A stretch of DNA of 43,496 bases from assembly GCA_020725665.1 (NCBI GenBank), contig DYEO01000031.1, forward strand, positions 1-43,496, written 5' to 3'. Made by a program: the position numbers and the translations under genes. This document shows positions 17,244 to 25,192 of this stretch, piece after piece (within the stretch, counting starts at the first letter, position 1; each line of letters begins with the position of its first letter). The notes under the pieces are model-generated. The model did not search any database and was not told the origin of the DNA. It saw nothing but the letters and a program-made list of their open reading frames with translations. The DNA is from Dethiobacter sp. Its GTDB lineage: Bacteria; Bacillota; Dethiobacteria; DTU022; UBA8154.

Positions 17244-18620
17244 ATGCAACGTCCCTGGGCTGTAATTTTGGCTGCCGGCGAGGGAACACGCATGCATTCC
17301 TCCATGCCGAAAGTACTGCATCCCCTCTGTGGGCGGCCCATGCTCTGGTATGTCTTGCAGGCGGCACGTGCGGTTACAGAGCAACAGCTGGTGGTTGTAG
17401 GCTACGGGTCCGAACAGATAAAGGAATACTTTGGAGAGGATTTTTTTTATGTGGAGCAACGTGAACGTCTGGGAACAGGGCATGCCCTGCTGCAAACCCT
17501 TGCCCGCCTCCCCCAGACCGGTGAACTGCTGGTCCTTTGCGGCGATACACCCCTGCTGCAGGCAGAGATTTTGCAGAGACTGCTCGAGCATCACCGGAGG
17601 GCGAGGACGGCTGCCACAGTGCTCACGGCAGAAATGACAGACCCCTCCGGTTACGGCCGTGTGCTCCGTGATCATAATGGCGCAGTAAGAGAAATCGTGG
17701 AAGATCTCCATGCCACCGCGGCGCAGCAGGCAGTGCGGGAGATCAACACGGGAGCTTACTGTTTCGATCTGGCAGCGCTTAAACGGCGCCTTCCTTCCCT
17801 TTCTGCCAACCCGGAAAAGAAAGAGTACTATCTTACGGATCTTCTGCCCCTGTTGACAGCGGAAGGTCACCGCGTCGAAGCCTTGATGCTGGGCGATGCT
17901 TTCCCCGCTCTCGGGATCAACGACCGGGCCCAGCTCGCCCGGGCCACGGCGTGCCTGCGTGAGAGAATCAACGGTCAATTAATGCGTGAAGGGGTAACGA
18001 TGCTCGACCCTGCCACCACCTATATAGACTGGGGGGTAAAGGTCGGCCGGGAAACGGTTATTTATCCCCAGACCATCCTGGAAGGAGCAACCGAAGTGGG
18101 CGAAGGCTGCCTCCTGGGGCCGGGGACGCACCTGATCGACAGCATACTGAAAGATGCCGTGACCTGCCGCCAGTCCACGCTTTGGGAAAGTACAGTGGAG
18201 GAAGGGGCCCGCATTGGCCCCTATGCTTATCTCCGACCCGGTAGTGTAATTGGACCGGGGGCCAAAATCGGTGACTTTGTGGAGATCAAAAATAGTACGA
18301 TAGGCCGGGGCAGCAAGATACCCCACCTCAGCTATGTGGGGGATGCCACTGTAGGCTCCGGGGTGAATATGGGCGCCGGCAGTATTGTGGTCAATTATGA
18401 TGGCCGTCACAAGCACAGGACAAACATCGAAGAGGGTGCGTTTATCGGTTGTAACAGCAACCTGGTTGCACCTCTGACCATCGGTGCGAAAGCATTTATC
18501 GGTGCCGGGTCGACCATTACCCGTCATGTTCCTCCCGGCTCTCTTGCTCTGTCCCGCTCCCCGCAGCAGGTTAAAGAAGGGCTGGCACGCAGGTTTCTGG
18601 AGCATGATCAAGAAAAATAA
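17244..18620 (+). CDS. glmU: Bifunctional GlmU: N-acetylglucosamine-1-P uridyltransferase / glucosamine-1-P acetyltransferase
   Basis: GlmU makes UDP-GlcNAc for peptidoglycan. The N-terminal pyrophosphorylase domain has AVILAAGEGTRMHSSMPKVL and LCGDTPLL; the C-terminal left-handed beta-helix domain has hexapeptide repeats with PYAYLRPGSVIGPGAKIGDF, VEIKNSTIGRGSK and the catalytic-region VNYDGRHKHRTNI. Start at 17244 gives 458 residues, the family length, and has AAAGGGGG upstream. An ATG at 17217 that overlaps the preceding stop would add nine residues. The order glmU-prs is conserved in Firmicutes. Confidence 0.96.
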   Translation: MQRPWAVILAAGEGTRMHSSMPKVLHPLCGRPMLWYVLQAARAVTEQQLVVVGYGSEQIKEYFGEDFFYVEQRERLGTGHALLQTLARLPQTGELLVLCGDTPLLQAEILQRLLEHHRRARTAATVLTAEMTDPSGYGRVLRDHNGAVREIVEDLHATAAQQAVREINTGAYCFDLAALKRRLPSLSANPEKKEYYLTDLLPLLTAEGHRVEALMLGDAFPALGINDRAQLARATACLRERINGQLMREGVTMLDPATTYIDWGVKVGRETVIYPQTILEGATEVGEGCLLGPGTHLIDSILKDAVTCRQSTLWESTVEEGARIGPYAYLRPGSVIGPGAKIGDFVEIKNSTIGRGSKIPHLSYVGDATVGSGVNMGAGSIVVNYDGRHKHRTNIEEGAFIGCNSNLVAPLTIGAKAFIGAGSTITRHVPPGSLALSRSPQQVKEGLARRFLEHDQEK

Positions 18621-18678
18621 GGTAACCCTACAGGGTTCTTCTGTCCATCTATTAGCCTGAGCAGTTACAAAATAAGTT

Positions 18679-18707
18679 TTGCTTGAGCAGGAAAAAAGCC
18701 TTAAAGT
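18679..18707 (+). promoter_or_regulatory. Possible sigma-A promoter for prs
   Basis: TTGCTT (18679-18684), a 17-base spacer and TAAAGT (18702-18707) lie in the 150-base gap between glmU and prs. The match to consensus is 3/6 and 4/6, so this is weak. A small hairpin (AACCC/GGGTT, 18624-18637) without a T-run follows the glmU stop. Confidence 0.35.
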
Positions 18708-18770
18708 AGCGAAATTTATCCTTCCGAAATAGGTCAAAGGGAAAATTTCCTATACTGGGGGGAATTATTT

Positions 18771-19715
18771 TTGAAAACGCAAAAGGAATTAAAGATTTTC
18801 TCCGGAACAGCAAATAGGCCCCTGGCCGAAGAAGTGGCCGGTTTCATCGGCATCCCCCTGGGAAAAAATAAAGTAGAACGTTTCAGCGACGGGGAGACGG
18901 CGGTGACGATTGACGAAAGTGTGCGGGGAGCAGATGTCTTTATTATTCAACCGCTTTGTCACCCCGTTAATGAGAACCTTATGGAGCTGCTCATTTTTAT
19001 TGACGCGTTGAAACGGGCATCGACTAGGAGAATTAATGCGGTTATACCTTACTATGGTTATGCACGCCAGGATCGCAAGATGCGGGCCCGCGATCCTATT
19101 TCCGCCAAGCTGGTTGCCGATTTAATCACCACCGCGGGGGCTAACCGGGTGATTACCATGGACCTGCATGCCGGTCAGATCCAGGGATTTTTTAATATTC
19201 CCGTCGATCATCTCCTGGGGTTGCCCATTCTGGCCCGATATTTACGCCAGAAGAATATCCTGAACGGCGTGGTGGTTTCGCCCGATCTAGGAGGGGTAAC
19301 GCGGGCACGTGAGCTGTCGGAACGACTGGGCATGCCCATGGCCATCATCGACAAACGGCGTCCCGCACCCAACGTGGCGGAGATCATGAATGTAATCGGC
19401 GATATAGAAGGGTGCCAGGCCATTATCGTCGATGACCTCATTGATACGGCCGGCACAACCACCCAGGGGGCAATGGAACTGGTAAAAAGAGGGGCTGTTG
19501 CCGTGTATGCCTGCTGCACCCATGCGGTCCTGTCAGGGCCGGCCAAGCAGCATATTATAAATTCACCGCTAAAGGAGCTGGTTGTAACCAATACCATTCC
19601 CCTGAACAACAGTCTTAAGCTTAATAACGCTGTGGTTCTTTCCGTGGCTCCGCTAATCGGTGACGCCATCGTGCGTATCCACGAGAACCGTTCAGTGAGT
19701 GAGCTTTTTGATTAA
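18771..19715 (+). CDS. prs: Ribose-phosphate pyrophosphokinase
   Basis: Prs makes PRPP from ribose-5-phosphate and ATP for nucleotide, histidine, tryptophan and NAD synthesis. Conserved blocks: [19 protein letters not shown], the divalent-cation site [28 protein letters not shown] and the PRPP-binding loop [12 protein letters not shown]. The 314-residue length is normal. The start is a TTG at 18771 with GGGGGG eight bases upstream. It uses the same PRPP product that the upstream nicotinate transferase consumes. Confidence 0.97.
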   Translation: MKTQKELKIFSGTANRPLAEEVAGFIGIPLGKNKVERFSDGETAVTIDESVRGADVFIIQPLCHPVNENLMELLIFIDALKRASTRRINAVIPYYGYARQDRKMRARDPISAKLVADLITTAGANRVITMDLHAGQIQGFFNIPVDHLLGLPILARYLRQKNILNGVVVSPDLGGVTRARELSERLGMPMAIIDKRRPAPNVAEIMNVIGDIEGCQAIIVDDLIDTAGTTTQGAMELVKRGAVAVYACCTHAVLSGPAKQHIINSPLKELVVTNTIPLNNSLKLNNAVVLSVAPLIGDAIVRIHENRSVSELFD

Positions 19716-19784
19716 CTTTGATGCATGGGGCCAAAAAAGGAGGTGTTTACCCGTACCTGTGAAGATGGGTGCGGGAAGATTGTT

Positions 19785-20453
19785 ATGGAGCGATTAAAAA
19801 TGGTGGCCTTTCCACGGGAAACAGGCAGCAAGGGAATGAACAAGCAAATGCGGGCAAAAGGATTGCTTCCCGGGGTTGTTTACGGGCGGGGAGCTACGCC
19901 CAGGTCTGTTACCCTGGAAAGTATGGCACTGAAAAAAGCCCTCAGCACCGCCGGCGGCATGAATGTCCTTTTAGATCTGGAGATAAAAGGAGGCGGTAAA
20001 ACGGCCGTGGAAACGGTGATGGTCAAGGAATTACAACGGCACCCGCTTCAGCACGATTTATTCGTGCACGCGGACCTGCTGCGTATCTCCCTTGATGAAA
20101 AACTGGAGGTAAAAGTGCCCCTGAGCTTTATTGGTGAACCGGCGGGTGTAAAGGATGGAGGCCTCTTTCAGATTCAATTCAGGGAGGTTGGCGTACGTTG
20201 CCTGCCTGTACAAATACCCGATTCCATTGAAGTTCCTGTTGAAGAACTGGCAATCGGCCAGTCCCTGAACATAGGGGATTTAACACTGCCGGCGGGGGTG
20301 GAAATACTGGAAGATCCGGACCAGACGGTAGCCTCCGTCCTGGCGCCGCAGGCGGAAGTGGTGGAAGAAAAAGAGGCGGAAACTGCAGAGGCGGGCGTGG
20401 AAGAAGAAGGGGAGAAGGAATCTCCCGAGACGCAAGAAGCGGGTGAAGAATAG
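19785..20453 (+). CDS. rplY: Ribosomal protein bL25, long Ctc form
   Basis: bL25 binds 5S rRNA in the large subunit; the long CTC form is stress-linked in Firmicutes. The N-terminal 5S-binding domain has KGMNKQMRAKGLLPGVVYG and the central domain VKELQRHPLQHDLFVHADLL. The C-terminal domain ends in a Glu-rich tail (about the last 35 residues) typical of Ctc. The start is uncertain. The ATG at 19785 suits the family N-terminus (MERLKMVAFPRETGSK) but has only a weak site upstream. The perfect AGGAGG at 19738-19743 has no in-frame start at a usual distance. An ATG at 19725 lies before that site, and one at 19800 follows GGAGCG. Length about 222 residues. Confidence 0.93.
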   Translation: MERLKMVAFPRETGSKGMNKQMRAKGLLPGVVYGRGATPRSVTLESMALKKALSTAGGMNVLLDLEIKGGGKTAVETVMVKELQRHPLQHDLFVHADLLRISLDEKLEVKVPLSFIGEPAGVKDGGLFQIQFREVGVRCLPVQIPDSIEVPVEELAIGQSLNIGDLTLPAGVEILEDPDQTVASVLAPQAEVVEEKEAETAEAGVEEEGEKESPETQEAGEE

Positions 20454-20480
20454 GTATAGTAAGGGGCAGGGGATGATTAT

Positions 20481-21059
20481 TTGTATCTCTTGGTCGGCCT
20501 GGGGAACCCGGGGATGGAGTATGCCTTTACCCGGCATAATGTGGGTTTTCGCGTCATTGACGAGTTGGCCCGCCGCTGTGCCGTAAAACTGAAGGAAGTT
20601 AAGGATGAAACCTTACTGGCCCAGGCTTCCCTGGCGGGCAAAAGGGTTGTACTGGCTTGCCCGCTTACCTATATGAACCGGAGCGGTGTGGCAGTAAATG
20701 CCCTGTTGCGCCGCTTTTCCCTGGGTGCGGAAGATTTACTGGTTTTTTACGACGATATGGATCTCCCCCTGGGCCGCTTGCGCCTGCGTCCGGGCGGCGG
20801 CAGCGGGGGGCATCGCGGTATGGAGTCTCTCATTGCCATGCTGGGTACAGATAATTTCCCCCGCCTGCGCCTTGGCGTGGGACGGGATGCTGCAGCGGAA
20901 GGGGAAGAAGTTGCCCGTTACCTGCTTACCCCCTTTAGCGCGGCAGAGGAACTGGTGGTGCAGGACGCGGTGCTACAGGCGGCCGGTGCGGCGGAACTTT
21001 TTCTGCGTCAGGGCATAGATGCGGCAATGAACAGGTATAATGTTTTACGGGACAAGTAG
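20481..21059 (+). CDS. pth: Peptidyl-tRNA hydrolase
   Basis: Pth releases peptides from prematurely dropped peptidyl-tRNA. The start LLVGLGNPGMEYAFTRHNVG includes the catalytic histidine of TRHNVG; LTYMNRSGVAV, VFYDDMDLPLGRLRLRPGG and SGGHRGMESLIAML are the other family blocks. Length 192 residues. A TTG at 20481 is the start, with GGGGA about eight bases upstream; the ATG at 20473 is out of frame. Its stop codon lies inside the GTAGGGGCGG repeat unit that follows. Confidence 0.95.
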   Translation: MYLLVGLGNPGMEYAFTRHNVGFRVIDELARRCAVKLKEVKDETLLAQASLAGKRVVLACPLTYMNRSGVAVNALLRRFSLGAEDLLVFYDDMDLPLGRLRLRPGGGSGGHRGMESLIAMLGTDNFPRLRLGVGRDAAAEGEEVARYLLTPFSAAEELVVQDAVLQAAGAAELFLRQGIDAAMNRYNVLRDK

Positions 21060-21081
21060 GGGCGGTCGCCCACGGCCGCCC
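21056..21081 (+). repeat. GTAGGGGCGG-type hairpin repeat, plus orientation
   Basis: The sequence GTAGGGGCGG at 21056-21065 opens a GGGCGG/CCGCCC hairpin that starts on the pth stop codon. The same ten bases occur in reverse orientation at 21327-21336 and 21360-21369. Together these bracket the gene-free 337-base gap between pth and mfd. Confidence 0.6.
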
Positions 21082-21122
21082 GCAAACGTTCCAGAAATTT
21101 TCTAACCTCTTGCTGCAGGTGC

Positions 21123-21145
21123 AGCGCAGGTATCCAGCCTGCGCT
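21123..21145 (+). other. Perfect hairpin in the pth-mfd gap
   Basis: AGCGCAGG (21123-21130) and CCTGCGCT (21138-21145) pair perfectly around the seven-base loop TATCCAG. Only a two- to three-base T run follows, so it is a poor terminator. A TATAAT sits just downstream at about 21152, without a recognisable -35. It may end the pth transcript or mark the start of the mfd one. Confidence 0.45.
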
Positions 21146-21310
21146 TTCCCGTATAATATTGGCGGCAGGGAGCTAGAATACTCGTTATCCCGGGAATGAG
21201 CCGCACAAAGGTCCCGGTCCGAACTTTTAACTGTATTTGTACTGTACATTATATAACGGCAAATTATTGCCCTTTTTGTGTTGTACATTTATCACTGTCA
21301 CTTGTCCTGC

Positions 21311-21365
21311 GGGCGGCTGGAGTTGCCGCCCCTACACTACACGGGCGGGCACAGAAGACCCGCCC
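21311..21365 (-). repeat. Two tandem GTAGGGGCGG-type hairpin units, minus orientation
   Basis: Unit one pairs GGGCGGC (21311-21317) with GCCGCCC (21325-21331); unit two pairs GGGCGGG (21343-21349) with CCCGCCC (21359-21365). Both are followed by CTACACT. Read on the minus strand they start GTAGGGGCGG, the same as the single unit at 21056. They lie 30-85 bases before the mfd start, so they are in its leader. Confidence 0.75.
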
Positions 21366-21370
21366 CTACA

Positions 21371-21384
21371 CTGTCAACTGTCAG
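21371..21384. repeat. Heptanucleotide repeat (CTGTCAA/CTGTCAG)
   Basis: Two seven-base units immediately follow the hairpin repeats; the second merges into the mfd AGGAGG site. It is one of four seven-base arrays in the window. Confidence 0.4.
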
Positions 21385-21396
21385 GAGGTTTGTTCA

Positions 21397-24300
21397 TTGC
21401 CCCATCTTTTACTGGAAAAATGGCAGGAAGATCCCGACTTTATATCCCTTTCCAGGGTTGGGCAGGAGGAGAAAAGCGCCCAGCTTGTGACCGGGTTGGA
21501 AGGATCCCAGCGCAGTTTGCTCATTGCCGCCGTATACCACCGGGCGGAGACGGCGGCGCTCATACTGACCGCGGATATGGCCAGGGCGGAACGCCTCTTC
21601 GAGGAAATGAAAGGTCTGCTGCCCCTGGAGGAAGTCTGTATCTTTCCACCCCGGGACTTTTTTTACGCGGAGGAGGTTCTAACCCAGAGTACGGAAATCA
21701 GCCGGCAGCGCCTTCAGGTTATGGAAAGGCTGGCCCGCAGCAAAAAGGTGCTGATTATTGCTCCTGTCGCAGCCCTGCTGAGCACGCTGGTACCGGCGGA
21801 ACACTGGAAGAAACAATCACTTTACCTCAAGAAGGGTGATACAGTGGACTGGAAAAGTCTGCTGTCAAAGCTTGTGGAGATGGGTTATGAGCGGGCGGAG
21901 CTGACGGAAAGTGAAGGGTTTTTCAGCGTGCGTGGCGATATCATCGACATTTTCCCCTTTCATACCCCCTGGCCGATTCGTCTCTCCTTTTTTGCCGAAG
22001 AGTTGGAGTCGCTGCGTTGCTTTGACGCTGCAACACAGCGCACCCGGGATCATCTCGGGGAGATTCAGATATTTCCGGCCCGGGAGGTTGTCCTGGATGA
22101 GGCTGCCGTGCAGGCAGGAAGCCGTGCGCTCAGGGCGGAGATGGAAATAATGGTGAAACAACTCAAAAAAAAGAAGCTGGAGGAAGCGGCGGATCGCCTG
22201 CGTACCCGTGTGGAGAACAAGCTGTTGAAGCTGGAAAGCGGCGGCAGTTTCGATAGTATGGAGCAGTACCTGGCTTACTTCTACCCTGAAACGGCTGTAC
22301 TGGCCGATTATTTCCCGGCGCGGGGGCTTCTTTTCTGGGATGAGCCGGAGAAAGTGGAGGCGGAGGCAACATCCCTGATCGGAGAACTGCAGGAATATCA
22401 GGCCGGGTTACTGCTGCAGGGGGATATTTTGCCGGGGCAGGTTAAATGCTACACCGATCTCAAAGAGGTATTAAGCGGCACTTTCCTCAGGATCATTGCC
22501 TTCAGTACTTTTTCCCGCCATATTCCCCATGTCGGGATTGCCAATATAGTTAATATTCAGGCTCGTTCCACCCCCTCCTTCCTGGGACGCCTGGACCTGC
22601 TGCAGGAAGAGTTACAAAACTGGTGGTCCCAGGGGCACGATGTTTTCCTGGTCTGTGACGGAGAAGAGCGGGGAGCGGAATTGCAACGACTCCTCGGCGA
22701 GCACGGCCTTCCCGTCTTCAGCGGGGAGGGAGACCGGCAGACCCTGGTGGATTTGCAAAACAAGAATCTGGGGCTTGATCTGGAGCAAAAGGGTGCCCTT
22801 CATCCCCCGCAAGGAGAAACAAAGGAGAAAAGCCGCGTTACGCGCAAAGGGTTGGCTTTACTCAGGGGGCATCTGGAAAACGGTTTTATTATCCCCTCAT
22901 TAAAACTGACTGTCCTGATTGACCGGGAGATCCTCCCCGGCCGGCGCAAGAAAAAAAGGTGGACACAGCCCACGGAGAAAAAAAGTGCCCTGCTGGATTT
23001 CCAGGAGCTGAAGGTCGGTGACCTGGTCGTGCATGAGCAGCACGGTATCGGCCGCTATATGGGCATGCGCACCCTGGACGTGGACGGGGTAACCCGCGAT
23101 TTTTTCTATATCAAGTACTCCGGTGAGGACAAACTTTTTCTACCAGTGGATCAACTCGATAATCTGCAAAAGTACGTGGGCGGGGAGGGACGCCCTCCCC
23201 GCGTCTATTCCCTGGGAGGGCAGGAATGGGCCCGCGTGAAAAACCGCGTGCGTGCCTCTGTACAGGAACTGGCGAAGGATCTGCTTTCCCTTTATGCGGA
23301 ACGGGAAGCGGCGCCTGGCTACGCCTTTTCTCCCGACCATCCCTGGCAGGCCGAGTTTGAGGACCGTTTCCCCTTTGAGGAGACGCCGGATCAGCTACGT
23401 ACAATTGCCGAAGTAAAGGCCGATATGGAACGGGGCCATCCCATGGACCGCCTGCTCTGCGGCGATGTGGGGTACGGCAAAACGGAGGTGGCACTGCGCG
23501 CCGCCTTTAAAGCGGTGATGGACGGCAAACAGGTGGCCTTTCTTGTCCCCACGACCATCCTCGGCCAGCAGCACTACAACAATTTTAAAGAGCGCTTTCA
23601 GGGTTTCCCCGTGGAGATCGACCTGTTGAGCCGTTTCCGCAGTGCAAAAGGGCAGAAGGAGATCATAAAACGCCTCGCCGCCGGCGTTACTGATATTGTC
23701 ATCGGTACGCACCGCCTGCTCTCCAAGGATGTTAAGTTCAAGGACCTGGGGTTGCTGATTATTGACGAAGAACACCGTTTCGGCGTGCGCCACAAAGAGA
23801 AGCTGAAGATGTTGCGCCGCGAGATGGACGTGTTGAGCATGACGGCCACCCCTATTCCCCGCACTATGCATATGGCGATTTCGGGAGCGCGGGATCTGAG
23901 CATCATTAATACTCCCCCGGAGAACCGTTACCCTGTTCAGACCTACGTGGTGGAGTATACAGACAACCTGGCGCGGGAGGCTGTCCAGCGGGAACTGCAT
24001 CGGGGGGGGCAGGTTTATTTTGTCTACAACCGCGTCCAGACCATTGACCGCTGGGCGCAAAAGCTCCGGGAGCTCGTTCCGGACGCACGTATCTGTGTTG
24101 GTCACGGGCAGATGCGGGAGCAGGAGCTGGAGAAGGTGATGAGCGCATTCCTGCAGGGAAAATACGATATCCTGGTAAGTACCACCATCGTGGAAGCGGG
24201 CCTTGATATCCCCAATGTCAACACCATGATTATCTATGATGCCGATTACTTCGGACTGGCCCAGCTTTATCAGCTGCGGGGGCGCGTCGGCCGCTCCAAC

Positions 24301-25008
24301 CGCCTCGCCTACTGTTATCTCACCTACCGCAGGGATAAGGTTATGACGGAGGACGCCGCCAAGCGGTTGCAGGCTGTTAAGGAATTCACCGAGCTGGGTT
24401 CGGGATTCAAGATCGCCCTGCGGGACCTGGAAATCCGGGGCGCGGGAAATATCCTGGGGCCGGAACAGCACGGTTTCATGATTGCCATCGGCTACGAACT
24501 TTACTGCCGCCTGCTGGAGCAGGCCATTGAAACGATGCAGGGGAAAGGTGAAGCCCGGGAGAAAGAGAGCGCACCGCGCCTCGACCTCCAGGTTAATGCC
24601 TATCTGCCCTCCAGCTACGTGCCCAACCAGCAGCAGAAAATCGAACTGTACCGACGCATTGCCACCCTGGAAAGTAAAGAGGAGTTGCAGGAGATGGCCG
24701 CCGAGCTAAGAGATCGCTATGGCCGCCTGCAGCCCCCGGTGGAAAACCTCCTGCTGGTCATGCACCTGCGCCAGCTCGCCCGTGCCAAAGAAGTGGAGGC
24801 CATCGAACAGCAAAAAGAACAGACACTGTTGCGTTTCGCCGAGCAAAAGAAATTCGAAGGCGAACAGCTCTGGAAGCTGGTAAACAGCAACCGGCGCTAC
24901 CTGTCTCTCCATGCCGGGAAAAAGGTTACCCTCAAGCTAAAATATCCCCGCCAGCCGGAAAAACAGTACCTCCAGTTCATGATTAAACTGCTGGAAAATG
25001 TTTTCTAG
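21397..25008 (+). CDS. mfd: Transcription-repair coupling factor Mfd
   Basis: Mfd displaces RNA polymerase stalled at DNA lesions and recruits UvrA. The 1203-residue protein has the full domain set: an N-terminal UvrB-like region with SVRGDIIDIFPF; the RNA-polymerase-interacting domain VGDLVVHEQHGIGRYMGM followed by KYSGEDKLFLPVDQ; the translocase with Walker A GDVGYGKTEVALR, box II IIDEEHRFGVRHKEKL, SMTATPIPRTMHMA and GRVGRSNRLAYCYL; and a C-terminal domain near SYVPNQQQKIELYRRI. The TTG at 21397 is the start, with AGGAGG eight bases upstream; the open frame reaching back to 21196 only translates the leader repeats. It closes the ispE-mfd housekeeping run; spoVT is not found downstream. Confidence 0.96.
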   Translation: MPHLLLEKWQEDPDFISLSRVGQEEKSAQLVTGLEGSQRSLLIAAVYHRAETAALILTADMARAERLFEEMKGLLPLEEVCIFPPRDFFYAEEVLTQSTEISRQRLQVMERLARSKKVLIIAPVAALLSTLVPAEHWKKQSLYLKKGDTVDWKSLLSKLVEMGYERAELTESEGFFSVRGDIIDIFPFHTPWPIRLSFFAEELESLRCFDAATQRTRDHLGEIQIFPAREVVLDEAAVQAGSRALRAEMEIMVKQLKKKKLEEAADRLRTRVENKLLKLESGGSFDSMEQYLAYFYPETAVLADYFPARGLLFWDEPEKVEAEATSLIGELQEYQAGLLLQGDILPGQVKCYTDLKEVLSGTFLRIIAFSTFSRHIPHVGIANIVNIQARSTPSFLGRLDLLQEELQNWWSQGHDVFLVCDGEERGAELQRLLGEHGLPVFSGEGDRQTLVDLQNKNLGLDLEQKGALHPPQGETKEKSRVTRKGLALLRGHLENGFIIPSLKLTVLIDREILPGRRKKKRWTQPTEKKSALLDFQELKVGDLVVHEQHGIGRYMGMRTLDVDGVTRDFFYIKYSGEDKLFLPVDQLDNLQKYVGGEGRPPRVYSLGGQEWARVKNRVRASVQELAKDLLSLYAEREAAPGYAFSPDHPWQAEFEDRFPFEETPDQLRTIAEVKADMERGHPMDRLLCGDVGYGKTEVALRAAFKAVMDGKQVAFLVPTTILGQQHYNNFKERFQGFPVEIDLLSRFRSAKGQKEIIKRLAAGVTDIVIGTHRLLSKDVKFKDLGLLIIDEEHRFGVRHKEKLKMLRREMDVLSMTATPIPRTMHMAISGARDLSIINTPPENRYPVQTYVVEYTDNLAREAVQRELHRGGQVYFVYNRVQTIDRWAQKLRELVPDARICVGHGQMREQELEKVMSAFLQGKYDILVSTTIVEAGLDIPNVNTMIIYDADYFGLAQLYQLRGRVGRSNRLAYCYLTYRRDKVMTEDAAKRLQAVKEFTELGSGFKIALRDLEIRGAGNILGPEQHGFMIAIGYELYCRLLEQAIETMQGKGEAREKESAPRLDLQVNAYLPSSYVPNQQQKIELYRRIATLESKEELQEMAAELRDRYGRLQPPVENLLLVMHLRQLARAKEVEAIEQQKEQTLLRFAEQKKFEGEQLWKLVNSNRRYLSLHAGKKVTLKLKYPRQPEKQYLQFMIKLLENVF

Positions 25009-25071
25009 ACCCACTGCCTGCCGGATTCCCCTGAATCAATACGTTTTCATTTATGTATATAGCTACAAAAA

Positions 25072-25105
25072 TTACAATTATTTATTGTAAAATTTAACAT
25101 TGTAA
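25072..25105. promoter_or_regulatory. Putative operator: TTACAAT-n5-ATTGTAA palindrome plus a third half-site
   Basis: TTACAAT (25072-25078), five bases, then ATTGTAA (25084-25090) make a perfect 7-bp palindrome. A further ATTGTAA at 25099-25105 overlaps the -35 box of the hyuA promoter, with a 15-base step between the two ATTGTAA copies. A factor bound there could block or recruit RNA polymerase. A TTACAAT also lies upstream of the dehydrogenase gene at 30534. Confidence 0.5.
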
Positions 25106-25128
25106 ACGTTTTTTAACCGTAGTATAAT
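25100..25128 (+). promoter_or_regulatory. Sigma-A-type promoter for the hyuA operon
   Basis: TTGTAA (25100-25105), 17-base spacer, TATAAT (25123-25128). The expected leader is about 60 bases before the hyuA ATG at 25193. The region is strongly AT-rich in contrast to the genes on both sides. Confidence 0.7.
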
Positions 25129-25192
25129 TTGTTCAAATTAGGATATATATTTATATTTTCTCATATTTGCACAAAGGGATGGAGGCAGCAGT

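Noticed and set aside
21196..21396. An N-terminal extension of Mfd by 67 residues
   Set aside because: It would translate the hairpin and heptamer repeats; the TTG at 21397 has an ideal AGGAGG and gives the family N-terminus.
23395..24471. Long minus-strand open frame opposite the mfd translocase region
   Set aside because: The plus strand encodes conserved Mfd helicase motifs throughout; the antisense translation is rich in Gln/His/Val with no recognisable domain.
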